A stretch of DNA of 64,000 nt, taken from the NCBI RefSeq assembly GCF_021134715.1, contig NC_060026.1, positions 9,849,001-9,913,000 on the forward strand, written 5' to 3'. The translations under genes and the position numbers were made by a program. A model generated the notes under the pieces. That model was not told where the DNA came from and did not search any database. It saw only the letters and a program-made list of their open reading frames with translations. How positions within the stretch are numbered: the first letter of the stretch is position 1; each line of letters starts with the position of its first letter. This document shows positions 63,840 through 64,000 of this stretch, piece after piece. The stretch is from Daphnia pulex. Taxonomy: Eukaryota; Arthropoda; Branchiopoda; Diplostraca; Daphniidae.

Positions 63840-64000
63840 ATCTTCCCAACCGCGTCGGAAGTGGACATTTCGAGACACATGGAGAAATGTGATGGAGTTT
63901 GAAGTAACTGAGTTCCTACTTGGTCGCTAAATTCTTGTCGCAGTATTTGCATGCCGCGATCGCTGACTTTGTCGTCCATGTCAATAAATCAATATATATA
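63840..64000. other. Window end, no confident gene
   Basis: Either the 3' UTR of the TFIIS-middle gene or intron. The minus-strand frame here (63746-63979) runs antisense to the last exon and is probably a shadow. Confidence 0.3.

Overview
The window looks like nuclear DNA of a small-genome arthropod, most likely a Daphnia-like crustacean. The support is indirect: Pol III tRNA genes with a classical intron in tRNA-Tyr, host-type genes with GT-AG introns mostly of 60-100 bases, and a mix of DIRS, Gypsy, cut-and-paste and MITE elements. The species call is an inference.

Region 1 (1-32749) is one tandem array of 23 units of about 1.42 kb, cut off on the left by the window edge and on the right by a DIRS-type element. 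Each unit carries tRNA-Tyr(GTA, with intron), tRNA-Pro(TGG), tRNA-Leu(AAG) and tRNA-Arg(TCG) on the plus strand, then tRNA-Pro(CGG) and tRNA-Gln(TTG) on the minus strand. I count 138 tRNA genes or recognisable tRNA relics in 32.7 kb. Between tRNA-Arg and the minus-strand tRNA-Pro every unit has a ~300-base segment with no tRNA, which by eye varies less than the spacers and can form a series of hairpins with an Sm-like site on the minus strand. It is the best candidate here for something undescribed. The units show duplication blocks, anticodon switches, a duplicated gene, a palindromic insertion, a deletion and one MITE.

Region 2 (32750-37800) is mobile: a DIRS-like tyrosine-recombinase retroelement on the minus strand with a remarkable inverted repeat at one end, next to a decayed Gypsy-type integrase fragment.

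Region 3 (37.8-53.5 kb) is AT-rich and full of nested elements: an 8-kb-spaced pair of inverted ~0.6-0.75 kb arms, a palindromic element with tRNA-like pieces, a 3.3-kb terminal-inverted-repeat element carrying two divergent spliced genes (one DUF4806-like), a transposase tail, a decayed hnRNP R/Q-like RRM copy, a small spliced gene with a tandemly duplicated exon, and a MITE.

Region 4 (53.5-64 kb) holds a broken Gypsy-type pol fragment, a foldback element, an OTU-protease-like pseudogene on the minus strand, and at the right end two adjacent plus-strand genes: one with a SPOC domain (with an apparent frameshift) and one with a TFIIS-middle domain. These are the two halves expected of a PHF3/DIDO-type protein, but in reversed order, which suggests tandem gene copies or a rearrangement.
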